This document shows positions 1 to 9,574 of a DNA stretch of 64,000 bases, one piece after another. Source of the DNA: an uncultured Eubacterium sp. (lineage in GTDB: Bacteria; Bacillota; Clostridia; Lachnospirales; Lachnospiraceae); NCBI GenBank assembly GCA_947642745.1, contig CANRTU010000006.1, forward strand, positions 1 to 64,000, in the 5' to 3' direction. The stretch's first letter is position 1. Each line of letters starts with the position of its first letter. Below the pieces are notes generated by a model. The model did no database searches. It was not told the origin of the DNA and saw only the letters and a program-made list of their open reading frames with translations. Position numbers and translations under genes: made by a program.

Positions 1-87
1 CAGGCTTTATGCGGCCTATAGATACTTTTTGCGTTATGGAACTGTCAAAGACCCGGGTGTTTGTCGTAACGAATAGGCCCGGTCTGC

Positions 88-116
88 TTTACAAAACAAT
101 CTTTTAGGATTATAAT
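88..116 (+). promoter_or_regulatory. Sigma-70/A-type promoter of glgX
   Basis: TTTACA at 88-93 and a perfect TATAAT at 111-116 are separated by exactly 17 nt, about 30 nt upstream of the glgX ribosome binding site. This is seen directly; promoter function is inferred. Nothing else was recognised in bases 1-87. Confidence 0.75.
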
Positions 117-148
117 TCCTATATAAATTCAACGAAATGAGGTGACCC

Positions 149-2257
149 ATGAATCCATTACCATTAAACAGAATCCACTTAATACCTTTTGACAATGTAT
201 CCGGCTATGATGTACGTCCCGGCTTTTATGACATCAACGGGGCAACCGCCATTCCGGGCGGCGTAAACTTTACTGTACATTCCAATCATGCCACATCCTG
301 CGAGCTGCTGCTGTTCCACCGTCAGGAAGACGAACCTTATGCGATCTTAAAGTTTCCGGATAATTACCGGATCGGTAACGTATATTCCATGATCGTATTC
401 AAACTTAATATCGAAGAATTTGAGTATGCCTACCGGATAGACGGCCCTTACGAACCAGACTGCGGCCTGATCTTTGATCCTACAAAAAATCTGCTTGACC
501 CATATGCCAAAGCTGTCACCGGCCAGAGTATCTGGGGCAATCGTGAAACACAGAACCGTTTTTACAAAGCCAGGGTAGTAAAAGACGATTTTGACTGGGG
601 CACATTAGTCCATCCAAAAATCCCGATGGAAGACCTGATTATCTATGAACTGCATGTCCGGGGATTTTCCATGGCAGATGGTTCACTTCAGGCAAAACCC
701 GGCACCTTTGCCGCACTGACAGAAAAAATACCGTACCTGAAAGAGCTCGGTGTAAATGCCGTGGAACTAATGCCTATATTTGAATTTGACGAAACCGGTT
801 CCCTGCGCACCTATAACGGACAGGACCTGATCGACTACTGGGGTTACAATACCGTCAGCTTCTTTTCCCCAAATACCAGCTACTGCGGCGGTATCGAGTA
901 CAATCGTGAAGGTACGGAGTTAAAGCAGCTGATCAAAGCGCTTCATGAAAATGAAATTGAAGTTATATTAGATGTCGTCTTTAACCATACTGCGGAAGGA
1001 AATGAAAACGGACCGTTTTTCTCCTTCAAAGGATTTGATAATAACATTTATTATATGCTGATGCCAAACGGCGAATACTATAATTACAGCGGCTGCGGCA
1101 ATACCTTAAACTGCAACCACCCGATCGTACAGGAAATGATTACAGAATGCCTCCGTTACTGGGTAACCTCCTACCGGGTAGACGGGTTCCGTTTCGATCT
1201 TGCTTCCATCCTTGGACGAAATGAAGATGGTTCTCCGATGAGCAAACCGCCGCTGATCCAGCGTCTGGCATTTGATCCGATTCTGGGCGACACAAAACTG
1301 ATCGCAGAGGCCTGGGATGCCGGCGGCCTTTATCAGGTGGGAAGTTTTCCTTCCTGGAAACGTTTTGCGGAATGGAACGGGCGCTACCGGGATGATATTC
1401 GCAGCTTCCTGAAAGGGGATTCTGATACGGCGGGAATTGCCGCAAGACGTATCACCGGTTCTGCCGATTTATACGATCCGCTTACCAGGGGACATAATGC
1501 TTCCGTGAATTTTATTACCTGCCATGACGGCTTTACCATGTATGATCTCTATGCTTATAACCAGAAACACAATGAGGCAAACGGCTGGAATAATACAGAT
1601 GGCAGCGATAACAATCTGAGCTGGAACTGCGGCGTGGAAGGCGACACAACCAGCCCGGAAATTCTTGATCTGCGGGAGCGGATGATCAAAAATGCCTGCG
1701 CGGTTTTACTATGCAGCCGTGGAACCCCGATGTTCCTTGCCGGAGACGAATTCGGAAATACCCAGTATGGAAATAACAACGCCTACTGTCAGGATAATAT
1801 GATCTCCTGGCTGGACTGGTCCTTATTGGAAAAAAATAAAAATCTGTTTTCATTTTTTAGCTATATGATCCAGTTCCGGAAATCCCATGCTGTTATCCGC
1901 CGGAATACGTCAGAAAGCTCCGTAGGATTTCCGTCTGTCAGTCTGCATGAAGCACAGGCCTGGAATTCTGATTACCAGTGGGATTCCCATGTGATCGGCG
2001 TCATGTTCGCCGGAAAGAATGAAAAAAACGGCTCTGACGATATTGTATTTCTGGCCATTAATTCCTACTGGGAAGATGTTACCCAGCATCTGCCGCAGCT
2101 ACCTCCAACCATGCGCTGGACGGTTGTCGTAGATACCTGGCAGAAACAGAGTGTACTGCCACAGCCACAAAAAGTCCAGAACCACACGATCGTATTAAAA
2201 CCACGGAGCGTACAGGTACTGGTTGCCACTAATGTATTCTTAAATGTATTTTCGTAA
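149..2257 (+). CDS. glgX: Glycogen debranching enzyme, GlgX/isoamylase type (GH13)
   Basis: This 702-residue protein should hydrolyse alpha-1,6 branches of glycogen in the cytosol. An N-terminal CBM48-like beta domain (about residues 15-130) precedes a GH13 barrel. The barrel carries the nucleophile motif GFRFDLAS, the acid/base motif IAEAWDAGG and the third acidic site in CHDGFTMYD. Length fits the family. The start is supported by GAGGTG 5 nt before the ATG and by a good promoter at 88-116. It is convergent with the methyltransferase gene and overlaps its 3' end by 18 nt. Glycogen phosphorylase lies 1 kb away on the other strand, so glycogen breakdown is clustered but split between transcripts. 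Confidence 0.93.
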   Translation: MNPLPLNRIHLIPFDNVSGYDVRPGFYDINGATAIPGGVNFTVHSNHATSCELLLFHRQEDEPYAILKFPDNYRIGNVYSMIVFKLNIEEFEYAYRIDGPYEPDCGLIFDPTKNLLDPYAKAVTGQSIWGNRETQNRFYKARVVKDDFDWGTLVHPKIPMEDLIIYELHVRGFSMADGSLQAKPGTFAALTEKIPYLKELGVNAVELMPIFEFDETGSLRTYNGQDLIDYWGYNTVSFFSPNTSYCGGIEYNREGTELKQLIKALHENEIEVILDVVFNHTAEGNENGPFFSFKGFDNNIYYMLMPNGEYYNYSGCGNTLNCNHPIVQEMITECLRYWVTSYRVDGFRFDLASILGRNEDGSPMSKPPLIQRLAFDPILGDTKLIAEAWDAGGLYQVGSFPSWKRFAEWNGRYRDDIRSFLKGDSDTAGIAARRITGSADLYDPLTRGHNASVNFITCHDGFTMYDLYAYNQKHNEANGWNNTDGSDNNLSWNCGVEGDTTSPEILDLRERMIKNACAVLLCSRGTPMFLAGDEFGNTQYGNNNAYCQDNMISWLDWSLLEKNKNLFSFFSYMIQFRKSHAVIRRNTSESSVGFPSVSLHEAQAWNSDYQWDSHVIGVMFAGKNEKNGSDDIVFLAINSYWEDVTQHLPQLPPTMRWTVVVDTWQKQSVLPQPQKVQNHTIVLKPRSVQVLVATNVFLNVFS

Positions 2258-3016
2258 TATATCTACTGTATGTCCACTGGCTCCAATCAGATCCTGTCGT
2301 TCGCATACACTCATCTGATACCGGATGAACAGTTCAAATGTTTCTTCATCCATCGTACGCAGCGCCTGGCGCATATAATTGGCCGGGCCGTCTGGTGCGA
2401 TGATCTGTATACGTTCCAGACCAGCAGTTTCATTAATCATATCAATATCTTCCATCCTGATATAATCATACAGATCTTCCGGCTGCGAGACACAGTGATA
2501 ATTCTCGTCCAGCCTTCCATCCGCCAGACATTCCTTTACATTCTGATCCCGGAATCCGTATATCAGTACACCATATTCATTCATACAGTAAGCTGCCAGA
2601 ACGTAACCTCCGGGCTTCGTCACACGTTTTGCTTCCCGTAGCGCCTGTACCTTATCTTCCATCTGATACAGATGATACATGGGACCCAATACCAGCGTCA
2701 TATCAAAACTATCTGCCCCGAAACGGGATAAATCCAGGGCATTACCCTGATATGCCCTGACTGCGCTGCCTTTAGATTTTAGTATACCCAGATTATATTT
2801 TACCAGCTCCACTGCGGTTACATCATATTCTTCATCTGCCAGCGCCACGCTGTAACGTCCGGTTCCCGCTCCCACATCCAGTATCTTTGGATGCTCCATT
2901 CCTTCCAGATATTTATGTATATATTTCATTGTAATAATATATTCCACCTGTCCGTGACGGCTCTTTAAGCGTTTATCCTCACAGAATTTATTATAATATT
3001 TTTCCAGCTCAGTCAT
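2240..3016 (-). CDS. Class I SAM-dependent methyltransferase
   Basis: This 258-residue cytosolic protein has a Rossmann-type SAM-binding motif (ILDVGAGTGRYS, about residues 41-52), an acidic residue after strand 2 (VTAVELV) and motif IV-like FDMTLVLGPMYHL. It belongs to the UbiE/Methyltransf_11 group; the substrate cannot be read from sequence. AAAGGAG lies 5 nt before the ATG. Its 3' end overlaps glgX by 18 nt in a convergent arrangement. Upstream it is separated from glgP by a terminator and by a copy of repeat family 1, so it is probably a separate transcript or is read through that structured leader. Confidence 0.85.
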   Translation of the reverse strand: MTELEKYYNKFCEDKRLKSRHGQVEYIITMKYIHKYLEGMEHPKILDVGAGTGRYSVALADEEYDVTAVELVKYNLGILKSKGSAVRAYQGNALDLSRFGADSFDMTLVLGPMYHLYQMEDKVQALREAKRVTKPGGYVLAAYCMNEYGVLIYGFRDQNVKECLADGRLDENYHCVSQPEDLYDYIRMEDIDMINETAGLERIQIIAPDGPANYMRQALRTMDEETFELFIRYQMSVCERQDLIGASGHTVDILRKYI

Positions 3017-3040
3017 TACTGCTCCTTTCTTAACAATATA

Positions 3041-3136
3041 AGATAAAAAAGTATCCGGCTGCAGTTTCCTTTTCAGCGCAGGCGATCCTCCCAGAGAGTT
3101 TTACTCTATCGGACGTTCTTTCCTATAGAGTAAAAA
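3041..3136 (-). repeat. Dispersed structured repeat, family 1, copy 1
   Basis: On the minus strand an 11-bp stem TTTTACTCTAT/ATAGAGTAAAA (3099-3135) encloses the loop AGGAAAGAACGTCCG. It is followed by a GGGAGGATCGCC box, a small CTGC/GCAG stem and GCCGGATAC with a T-run at 3046-3050. Copies 2-4 in this window (8965, 16751, 55699) share the loop and boxes while the stem arms change together. Copy 1 lies in the leader of the methyltransferase gene. It may be a structured RNA or a mobile palindromic repeat; its function is unknown. Confidence 0.7.
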
Positions 3137-3166
3137 GCAGGGCTGCTCCCCGGCTGCCCTGCTTTT
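3132..3166 (-). terminator. Rho-independent terminator after glgP
   Basis: A 7-bp GC stem GCAGGGC/GCCCTGC (3137-3143 with 3156-3162) is flanked by A/T runs on both sides, so it could work in both directions. It lies 36 nt past the glgP stop codon. Its T-tail merges with the start of the family-1 repeat hairpin. Confidence 0.75.
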
Positions 3167-3201
3167 ATCTGTTTTACATTATTATCTGTTTAATCCCTGC
3201 G

Positions 3202-5673
3202 TTATTTTTCCACCGGCATCTCCACATGCAGTTTTCTCAGATGCCAGATATCCCGCACATATTCTTCAATCGTACGGTCAGAAGAAAACTTCCCGACATT
3301 GGCCACATTGAGTATGGCGCTCCGTGCCCAGCGGCTTTCATCTTTATAAGCCTCCATGACACGCTCCTGTGCCTGTGCGTATGCACGGAAGTCTTTCAGT
3401 ACAAAATATCTGTCCGCATACTGGGTACAGTTTGTATTCAGCAGCGAATCATACAGACTGCGGAACTGCTCTGTATCATTGTGGGAATAAAATCCGTTAA
3501 TCAGCTGCATCAGTACCTGACGGATTTCTGCGTCACTGTTAAATATTTCCATCGGATTATAATCACGGCGCTGTTCGTGTCCGATGACTTCATCTGAACT
3601 CATACCAAAGATAAAGGCATTTTCTTCGCCCATCTCTTCTACCATTTCCACATTCGCACCGTCCATCGTTCCAATTGTCAGGGCGCCATTTAACATAAAC
3701 TTCATGTTACCTGTACCTGAGGCTTCTTTGGAAGCGGTAGAAATCTGCTCAGACACATCCGCCGCCGCGAAAATCCATTCCGCATTGGATACCCGGTAAT
3801 CTTCAATAAATACAACTTTGATTTTATTATTGATACTCCGGTCATTATTAATCACGTCTGCCACGCTGTTGATTAACTTAATCGTAAGCTTTGCAGTTCT
3901 GTATCCGGCCGCTGCCTTGGCGCCAAAGATAAATGTCCGTGGAATAAATTCCATTTCCGGATGTTCTTTGATCTTGTTATACAGATACATAACATGCAGA
4001 ATGTTCATCAGCTGGCGTTTGTACTCATGCAGACGCTTCACCTGTACGTCAAAGATAGACCGTGGATCTACCTCAATTCCGTTATGTTCCAGAATATATT
4101 TTGCCAGACGCTGTTTATTCTGGTATTTTATATTCATAAATTCATGCTGCGCCTTTTCATCTGATGCGTAGATCGCAAGGCGTTTCATGTGTGAAAGATT
4201 AGTAATCCAGTCTGTGCCGATATGGGCGGTTACCCAGTCTGCCAGTAATGGATTGCCGTGGAGCAGAAATCTCCGCTGTGTGATCCCGTTTGTCTTGTTG
4301 TTGAACTTCTCCGGAAACATCTCATAGAAATCCTTTAATTCCTCATTCTTTAAGATTTCCGTATGAAGCCTTGCCACACCATTGACAGAATAACCTGCCG
4401 CAATTGCCAGATGAGCCATTTTTACCTGTCCGTCATAAATAATGGCCATTTTCTGGATTCTGTTATGATCATTTGGAAATTTAGCCTGGATCTGTAAAAT
4501 AAATCTGCGGTTAATTTCCTCAACGATCTGGTAAATTCTCGGAAGCAGTCTGGAGAAAATCTCAATCGGCCATTTTTCCAGCGCTTCCGCCATAATCGTA
4601 TGGTTGGTGTAGGCACAGGTCTTTGTGGTAATCTCCCAGGCTGTATCCCATCCCAGACCTTCCACATCCATCAGAAGACGCATCAGCTCTGCCACCGCCA
4701 GCGTCGGATGGGTATCGTTCAGCTGTACTGCCACTTTATCCGGCAGGGTGCGGATATCGTCGTGATTTTTCTTAAATTTGGATATAGCTCTCTGCAGGGA
4801 AGCAGACACAAAGAAATACTGCTGTTTTAACCTGAGCTCTTTGCCGGCGATATGATCGTCGCACGGATACAGCACGTCCACCAGGTTTCTGGCCAGATTT
4901 TCCTGCTCTACCGCTTTATGGTAATCTCCTTTGTCAAAGGAATTCAGCTCGAAGACCTCCATTGGTTCCGCATCCCAGATCATCAGCGTATTTACCATAT
5001 TGTTGTTATAACCCACAATCGGCATATCGTATGGAATCGCCTTAACAGACTGATAGCCTTCATGGACGAATCTGGTCCTGCCATCCGCATTATTTTCCGT
5101 ACGCACATAGCCGCCAAATTTTACTTCATAACTGTATTCCGGTCTGCGCAGTTCAAACGGATAACCGTCTTTCAGCCAGTTATCCGGCGCCTCAATCTGG
5201 TAGCCGTCCCGGATCTCCTGACGGAACATACCATAACGGTAACGGATTCCACAGCCATATGCCGGATAGCCAAGCGTGGTCAGGGATTCCAGAAAGCAGG
5301 CGGCAAGTCTTCCAAGGCCGCCGTTGCCCAGTGCCGGGTCTGGTTCCTGATCCTCAATCACATTTAAATCCAGTCCGATTTCTTTTAATGCCTCCATCAC
5401 TTCCTGATAAGCGGTTAAATTAATCAGGTTGTTGCCCAGCGCACGGCCCATCAGAAATTCCATCGACATATAATAAACAATCTTTGGATCTTCTTTATCA
5501 AAAGTTTTCTGGGACGCCAGCCAGTTATCTATGATTACATCCTTAACGGTATGAGCCACAGCCTGGTAAATTTCCTGCTGGCTGGCCTCATCAAGAGTCT
5601 TGCGGTACAGATTTTTTACATCGTCTTTTACACTCCTGATAAATGCCTCTTTTTCGAATATTTGATTTTTCAT
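3202..5673 (-). CDS. glgP: Glycogen/starch phosphorylase (GT35)
   Basis: This 823-residue, PLP-dependent, cytosolic enzyme releases glucose-1-phosphate from alpha-1,4-glucan. Family signatures include EDPALGNGGLGRLAAC-like sequence near residue 110 and the PLP-lysine motif EASGTGNMKFMLNGAL near residue 655. Length is typical of the family. AAGGAGG precedes the ATG. The gene starts only 20 nt after the ileS stop with no terminator visible between them, so it is probably cotranscribed with ileS and sits downstream of the ileS T-box. That linkage of a glycogen enzyme to an isoleucine sensor is unusual. A terminator follows at 3132-3166. Confidence 0.95.
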   Translation of the reverse strand: MKNQIFEKEAFIRSVKDDVKNLYRKTLDEASQQEIYQAVAHTVKDVIIDNWLASQKTFDKEDPKIVYYMSMEFLMGRALGNNLINLTAYQEVMEALKEIGLDLNVIEDQEPDPALGNGGLGRLAACFLESLTTLGYPAYGCGIRYRYGMFRQEIRDGYQIEAPDNWLKDGYPFELRRPEYSYEVKFGGYVRTENNADGRTRFVHEGYQSVKAIPYDMPIVGYNNNMVNTLMIWDAEPMEVFELNSFDKGDYHKAVEQENLARNLVDVLYPCDDHIAGKELRLKQQYFFVSASLQRAISKFKKNHDDIRTLPDKVAVQLNDTHPTLAVAELMRLLMDVEGLGWDTAWEITTKTCAYTNHTIMAEALEKWPIEIFSRLLPRIYQIVEEINRRFILQIQAKFPNDHNRIQKMAIIYDGQVKMAHLAIAAGYSVNGVARLHTEILKNEELKDFYEMFPEKFNNKTNGITQRRFLLHGNPLLADWVTAHIGTDWITNLSHMKRLAIYASDEKAQHEFMNIKYQNKQRLAKYILEHNGIEVDPRSIFDVQVKRLHEYKRQLMNILHVMYLYNKIKEHPEMEFIPRTFIFGAKAAAGYRTAKLTIKLINSVADVINNDRSINNKIKVVFIEDYRVSNAEWIFAAADVSEQISTASKEASGTGNMKFMLNGALTIGTMDGANVEMVEEMGEENAFIFGMSSDEVIGHEQRRDYNPMEIFNSDAEIRQVLMQLINGFYSHNDTEQFRSLYDSLLNTNCTQYADRYFVLKDFRAYAQAQERVMEAYKDESRWARSAILNVANVGKFSSDRTIEEYVRDIWHLRKLHVEMPVEK

Positions 5674-5693
5674 TGGTGTCCTCCTTCTGGTTG

Positions 5694-8600
5694 TTATTGC
5701 TTTTCGACACTTAGAGTTACTTTTTCACCATTGATATTCCACTCTTTGATATACCCGCAAAGTGCGTCCGCCTCCAGGCGTACGCCAAGTACATCCGACT
5801 GGATTATATTTCCATTTTTTGCGAAAATATCTGCAATCTTTTCATTTGCGGTGTAAGAAACCGCAATCTGATCCATAACCTCAAATCCAGCTTCTTTCCT
5901 CATGGTCTGGAGTTTGCTGATAATCTCCCGCACAAAACCCTCTTCCAAAAGCTCCGGTGTCAGTCTGGTATCCAGTACAACAGTAATGTTATGGTCGTTC
6001 ACTGCCATGTATCCTTCCTGCTGCGTCATCGTAATCAGCAAATCCTCTTCTGATAATACGATGTTCTCACCAATACTGTCAAGTGTGATTATACCTTTTT
6101 CCCTTAATTGTGTCATTGCGGCGTTTCCATCCAGTCCGGAAAGCGCCTGTTGAATCTGCTTTAAATATTTTCCATACTTAGGGCCTACTGTACGAAGCTG
6201 TGGTTTAAACGTATAATCTGTATAAGAGCTGACATCATCAGAAAATGTAATCTTCTTTATATTTAATTCTTCTTCAATGATTTTTACGAAATACTCTGGC
6301 AGCTCAAACGGCGCCCTCACAAATAAATTTCCCACTGGCTGACGGTTTTTAATATTTGCCGAATTACGGCAGGAGCGTCCCATAACAACGATCCGGAGCA
6401 CCTCGTCCATATTTGTCTCCAGCCCGGCATCTATCCAGGATTCATTAACTGCTGGAAAATCACACAGATGAACGCTCTCCGGCGCTGTAGCGTCAATGCC
6501 GCATACCAGATTGCGGTAAATATCCTCTGTCATAAACGGAATCAGTGGCGCGGCTGTCTTCGTAACTGTTACCAGTGCGGTATACAGCGTCATGTAAGCA
6601 TTGATCTTATCCTGCTCCATGCCCTTTGCCCAGAAACGCTCCCTGCTTCTTCTTACATACCAGTTGGACATTTCATCCACAAAGCCATCCAGTGCCCTGG
6701 CAGCTTCCGGAATCCGGTAACTGCCCAGATTTCCATCCACGGATTTTACAACTGTATTCAGCCTTGATAACAGCCATTTATCCATAACGCCCAGTTTATC
6801 ATATTCCAGCTCGTATTTTGTAGCGTCAAATTCATCAATATTAGCGTATAAAACGAAAAACGCATAGGTATTCCACAATGTGCCCAGGAATTTCCGCTGT
6901 CCTTCCAGCACGGCCTTATCATGGAAACGGTTTGGCAGCCATGGCGCACTGTTGATATAGAAGTACCAGCGGATTGCGTCCGCTCCGTATTTTTTCAGCG
7001 CTTCAAACGGATCGACAGCGTTGCCTTTGGACTTGCTCATTTTCTGTCCTTTTTCATCCTGGACATGCCCCAGCACAATGACATTTTCATACGGCGCCTG
7101 ATTAAAAAGCAGGGTAGATTCCGCCATCAGTGAATAAAACCATCCTCTGGTCTGGTCCACGCCTTCAGAAATAAATTTTGCCGGAAACTGCTGCTGGAAC
7201 AGTTCTTTATTTTCAAACGGATAATGATGCTGGGCAAACGGCATGGCCCCGGAATCAAACCAGCAGTCGATTACCTCTGGTACTCTGCGCATCGTACCGC
7301 CGCATTCCGGACAAGGTAACGTTACGTCGTCAATATATGGCCTGTGCAGCTCCACGTCCGCCGCTTCCGGCCGGCCGCTTTTTTCCGCCAGCTGCGCCCT
7401 GCTGCCAATACATTCCTGGTGTCCGCAGTCACACTCCCAGACCGGAAGCGGTGTTCCCCAGTAACGGTTACGGGATATTCCCCAGTCCTGGATATTTTCC
7501 AGCCAGTCGCCAAAGCGTCCTTTTCCAATAGAATCCGGAATCCAGTTGACTGTATTGTTATTGCGGATCAGATCATCTTTTACCGCCGTCATTTTAATAA
7601 ACCAGGATTCTCTCGCATAATAAATTAACGGTGTGTCGCATCTCCAGCAATGAGGATAATCATGTTCAAATTTCGGCGCATCAAAGAGCAGCCCTTTCTG
7701 TTCCAGATCATTCAGAATCTTAGGATCTGCTTTTTTGACAAAAATTCCCGCATATGCGGTCTCTTCTGTCATTTCGCCCTTGCTGTTGACCAGCTGTACA
7801 AACGGAAGGTCATATTTTCTGCCTACCTTTGCGTCATCTTCACCAAATGCCGGCGCTATGTGTACAATACCGGTACCGTCTGTCATGGTGACGTATTCAT
7901 CACAGGTAATATAATGCGCCTTTTTATTCTGTTTTGCTATGATATCCGCCGCAAAGTCAAACAACGGCTCATACGCTTTATGCTCCAGACCGGTACCGGA
8001 ACATGTTTCCAGCACTTCGTACGCCGCCACGCCTGCGTCTTTATCGCCCAGCCTGCCCAGAACCTGGCCCAGCAGCGCCTGCGCCATATAATAAATATAG
8101 CCGTCCGCCGCTTTTACTTTACAGTAAGTCTCCTGTGGATTCACGCACAGCGCCACATTGGACGGCAGCGTCCATGGCGTGGTGGTCCATGCCAGAAAAT
8201 ACGCCTCTTCCCCGATTACTTTAAAACGGACCACCGCAGAACGTTCCTTTACGGTTTTATAACCCTGCGCCACCTCCTGTGAGGAAAGGGGCGTACCGCA
8301 GCGTGGACAGTAAGGAACAATTTTAAAGCCTTTGTATAGCAGCTTTTTATCCCAGATCTGCTTTAACGCCCACCATTCGGACTCTATAAAATCATCTTCA
8401 TAGGTGACATAAGGTTGTTCCATATCCGCCCAGAAAGCCACCTGGTCTGACAGGTCTTCCCACATGCCTTTATACTGCCAGACAGATTCCTTACACTGTC
8501 TGATAAAAGGCTCCATGCCATATTCTTCAATCTGCTCTTTTCCATTCAGCCCCAGGTGTTTTTCCACTTCCAGTTCTACTGGCAGTCCGTGGGTATCCCA

Positions 8601-8852
8601 GCCCGCTTTGCGGGGTACGTATCTGCCTTTCATCGTCTGGTATCTCGGAATCAGATCTTTAATGGAACGTGTGAGTACATGGCCGATATGGGGTTTACCA
8701 TTGGCAGTCGGCGGTCCGTCATAGAAAGTGTATGTTTCTCCTTCTTTTCTGGAATCCAGGGATTTTTGGAAAATTCCCCGCTCTTTCCAGAAGGCCGCAA
8801 CTTTTTGCTCTCTTTCCGCAAAATTCATGTTCGTATCTACTTTGTTATACAT
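5694..8852 (-). CDS. ileS: Isoleucyl-tRNA synthetase
   Basis: This class I synthetase of 1052 residues charges tRNA-Ile. The HIGH motif (KPHIGHVLTR, near residue 55) and KMSKS motif (KMSKSKGN, near residue 600) are intact. A CxxC/CPECGG zinc-like region and an editing (CP1) domain lie between them. The length and the sequence around HIGH suggest the longer, eukaryote-like type-2 IleRS, a type often associated with mupirocin tolerance; that subtype call is inference. AAAGGAG supports the start. A T-box leader with an isoleucine specifier lies upstream (9098-9362), with a family-1 repeat between leader and gene. Confidence 0.96.
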   Translation of the reverse strand: MYNKVDTNMNFAEREQKVAAFWKERGIFQKSLDSRKEGETYTFYDGPPTANGKPHIGHVLTRSIKDLIPRYQTMKGRYVPRKAGWDTHGLPVELEVEKHLGLNGKEQIEEYGMEPFIRQCKESVWQYKGMWEDLSDQVAFWADMEQPYVTYEDDFIESEWWALKQIWDKKLLYKGFKIVPYCPRCGTPLSSQEVAQGYKTVKERSAVVRFKVIGEEAYFLAWTTTPWTLPSNVALCVNPQETYCKVKAADGYIYYMAQALLGQVLGRLGDKDAGVAAYEVLETCSGTGLEHKAYEPLFDFAADIIAKQNKKAHYITCDEYVTMTDGTGIVHIAPAFGEDDAKVGRKYDLPFVQLVNSKGEMTEETAYAGIFVKKADPKILNDLEQKGLLFDAPKFEHDYPHCWRCDTPLIYYARESWFIKMTAVKDDLIRNNNTVNWIPDSIGKGRFGDWLENIQDWGISRNRYWGTPLPVWECDCGHQECIGSRAQLAEKSGRPEAADVELHRPYIDDVTLPCPECGGTMRRVPEVIDCWFDSGAMPFAQHHYPFENKELFQQQFPAKFISEGVDQTRGWFYSLMAESTLLFNQAPYENVIVLGHVQDEKGQKMSKSKGNAVDPFEALKKYGADAIRWYFYINSAPWLPNRFHDKAVLEGQRKFLGTLWNTYAFFVLYANIDEFDATKYELEYDKLGVMDKWLLSRLNTVVKSVDGNLGSYRIPEAARALDGFVDEMSNWYVRRSRERFWAKGMEQDKINAYMTLYTALVTVTKTAAPLIPFMTEDIYRNLVCGIDATAPESVHLCDFPAVNESWIDAGLETNMDEVLRIVVMGRSCRNSANIKNRQPVGNLFVRAPFELPEYFVKIIEEELNIKKITFSDDVSSYTDYTFKPQLRTVGPKYGKYLKQIQQALSGLDGNAAMTQLREKGIITLDSIGENIVLSEEDLLITMTQQEGYMAVNDHNITVVLDTRLTPELLEEGFVREIISKLQTMRKEAGFEVMDQIAVSYTANEKIADIFAKNGNIIQSDVLGVRLEADALCGYIKEWNINGEKVTLSVEKQ

Positions 8853-8964
8853 GCCGCAACTCCTTTTTTATTTAAATATCCCGCCCTTTCCGGCCCTGTG
8901 CCCGTCATACCGCTTTTCTGGTATGCTGGTCAGAACCGTTTCATAATGGGATTTTCATAGAAAT

Positions 8965-9098
8965 TAAAAAAATATCCGGCAAAGCCGGATACTCCGCCTG
9001 CGGCGGGCTGCCCCCGGCAGCATCTTCCTCTCCGCCGCAGGGCGATCCTGCCCGGAGGACTTTTATCTTACAGGACGCTCTTTCCTATAAGATAAAAA
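8965..9098 (-). repeat. Dispersed structured repeat, family 1, copy 2, ending in a terminator-like hairpin
   Basis: On the minus strand the hairpin TTTTATCTTA/TAAGATAAAA (9061-9097) carries the loop TAGGAAAGAGCGTCC. It is followed by CCGGGCAGGATCGCC, a CTGCGGCGG/CCGCCGCAG stem, and ATCCGGC-TTT-GCCGGAT with seven T residues (8966-8990). That last hairpin is a convincing intrinsic terminator between the T-box and ileS. The copy begins inside the T-run of the T-box terminator. Confidence 0.75.
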
Positions 9099-9362
9099 AA
9101 CCCCGTCCTGTTATAGGACGGGGTCTGACCCGCTTTTATACCACCTGTAACACGATACTTATGGCACAACGCCATGCATATCTGTTCCCTGTAACGCAGG
9201 AAATACGTCAGTGCTTACTGGCCTCCGGATAACTCCAGACTGCTGTTTTTCCGGAAACTGTTCAGACTGCTGCTCAGAAGTGATCTTCAGAAATTCCGTG
9301 ACTCATACCGGCTTTCACCCTCCCGGCTCGCTGTCATTTTTGCGGAACTCTTACTGTCTTCG
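9098..9362 (-). promoter_or_regulatory. T-box leader of ileS, isoleucine specifier
   Basis: Read on the minus strand, the leader starts near GACAGTAAGAG. An ATC specifier triplet (plus-strand 9282-9284) sits in the Stem I context TGAAGATCACTTCTGAG. The T-box sequence AGGTGGTATAAAAGCGGGTC (about 9127-9147) follows. A terminator stem CCCCGTCC/GGACGGGG with a T-run (9098-9123) closes it. This matches the tRNA-Ile-sensing T-box family, in which uncharged tRNA stabilises the antiterminator. Exact Stem I limits are approximate. Confidence 0.88.
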
Positions 9363-9392
9363 TCAATGCATTTAATTATTAATAGCAAGCAT

Positions 9393-9421
9393 AGTATATC
9401 CGCTAATGAAGCATCTGTCAA
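9393..9421 (-). promoter_or_regulatory. Promoter of the ileS-glgP transcript
   Basis: On the minus strand a consensus TTGACA (9416-9421) is followed after 17 nt by TATACT (9393-9398). It lies about 30 nt upstream of the T-box leader start. Confidence 0.85.
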
Positions 9422-9574
9422 GAAGTTCTTCACCGCTTAATATTATCCACGGCTGCGCCGTTTCAGTTCACATTTATGCCTGTAACCTTTAAACCGCAAA
9501 TCTGATGTAAACCGGACTCTGCCTGTCTGTTTAAAGCTGCCTGAAGACAGACAGGAGCGCACACCTGACACCAT

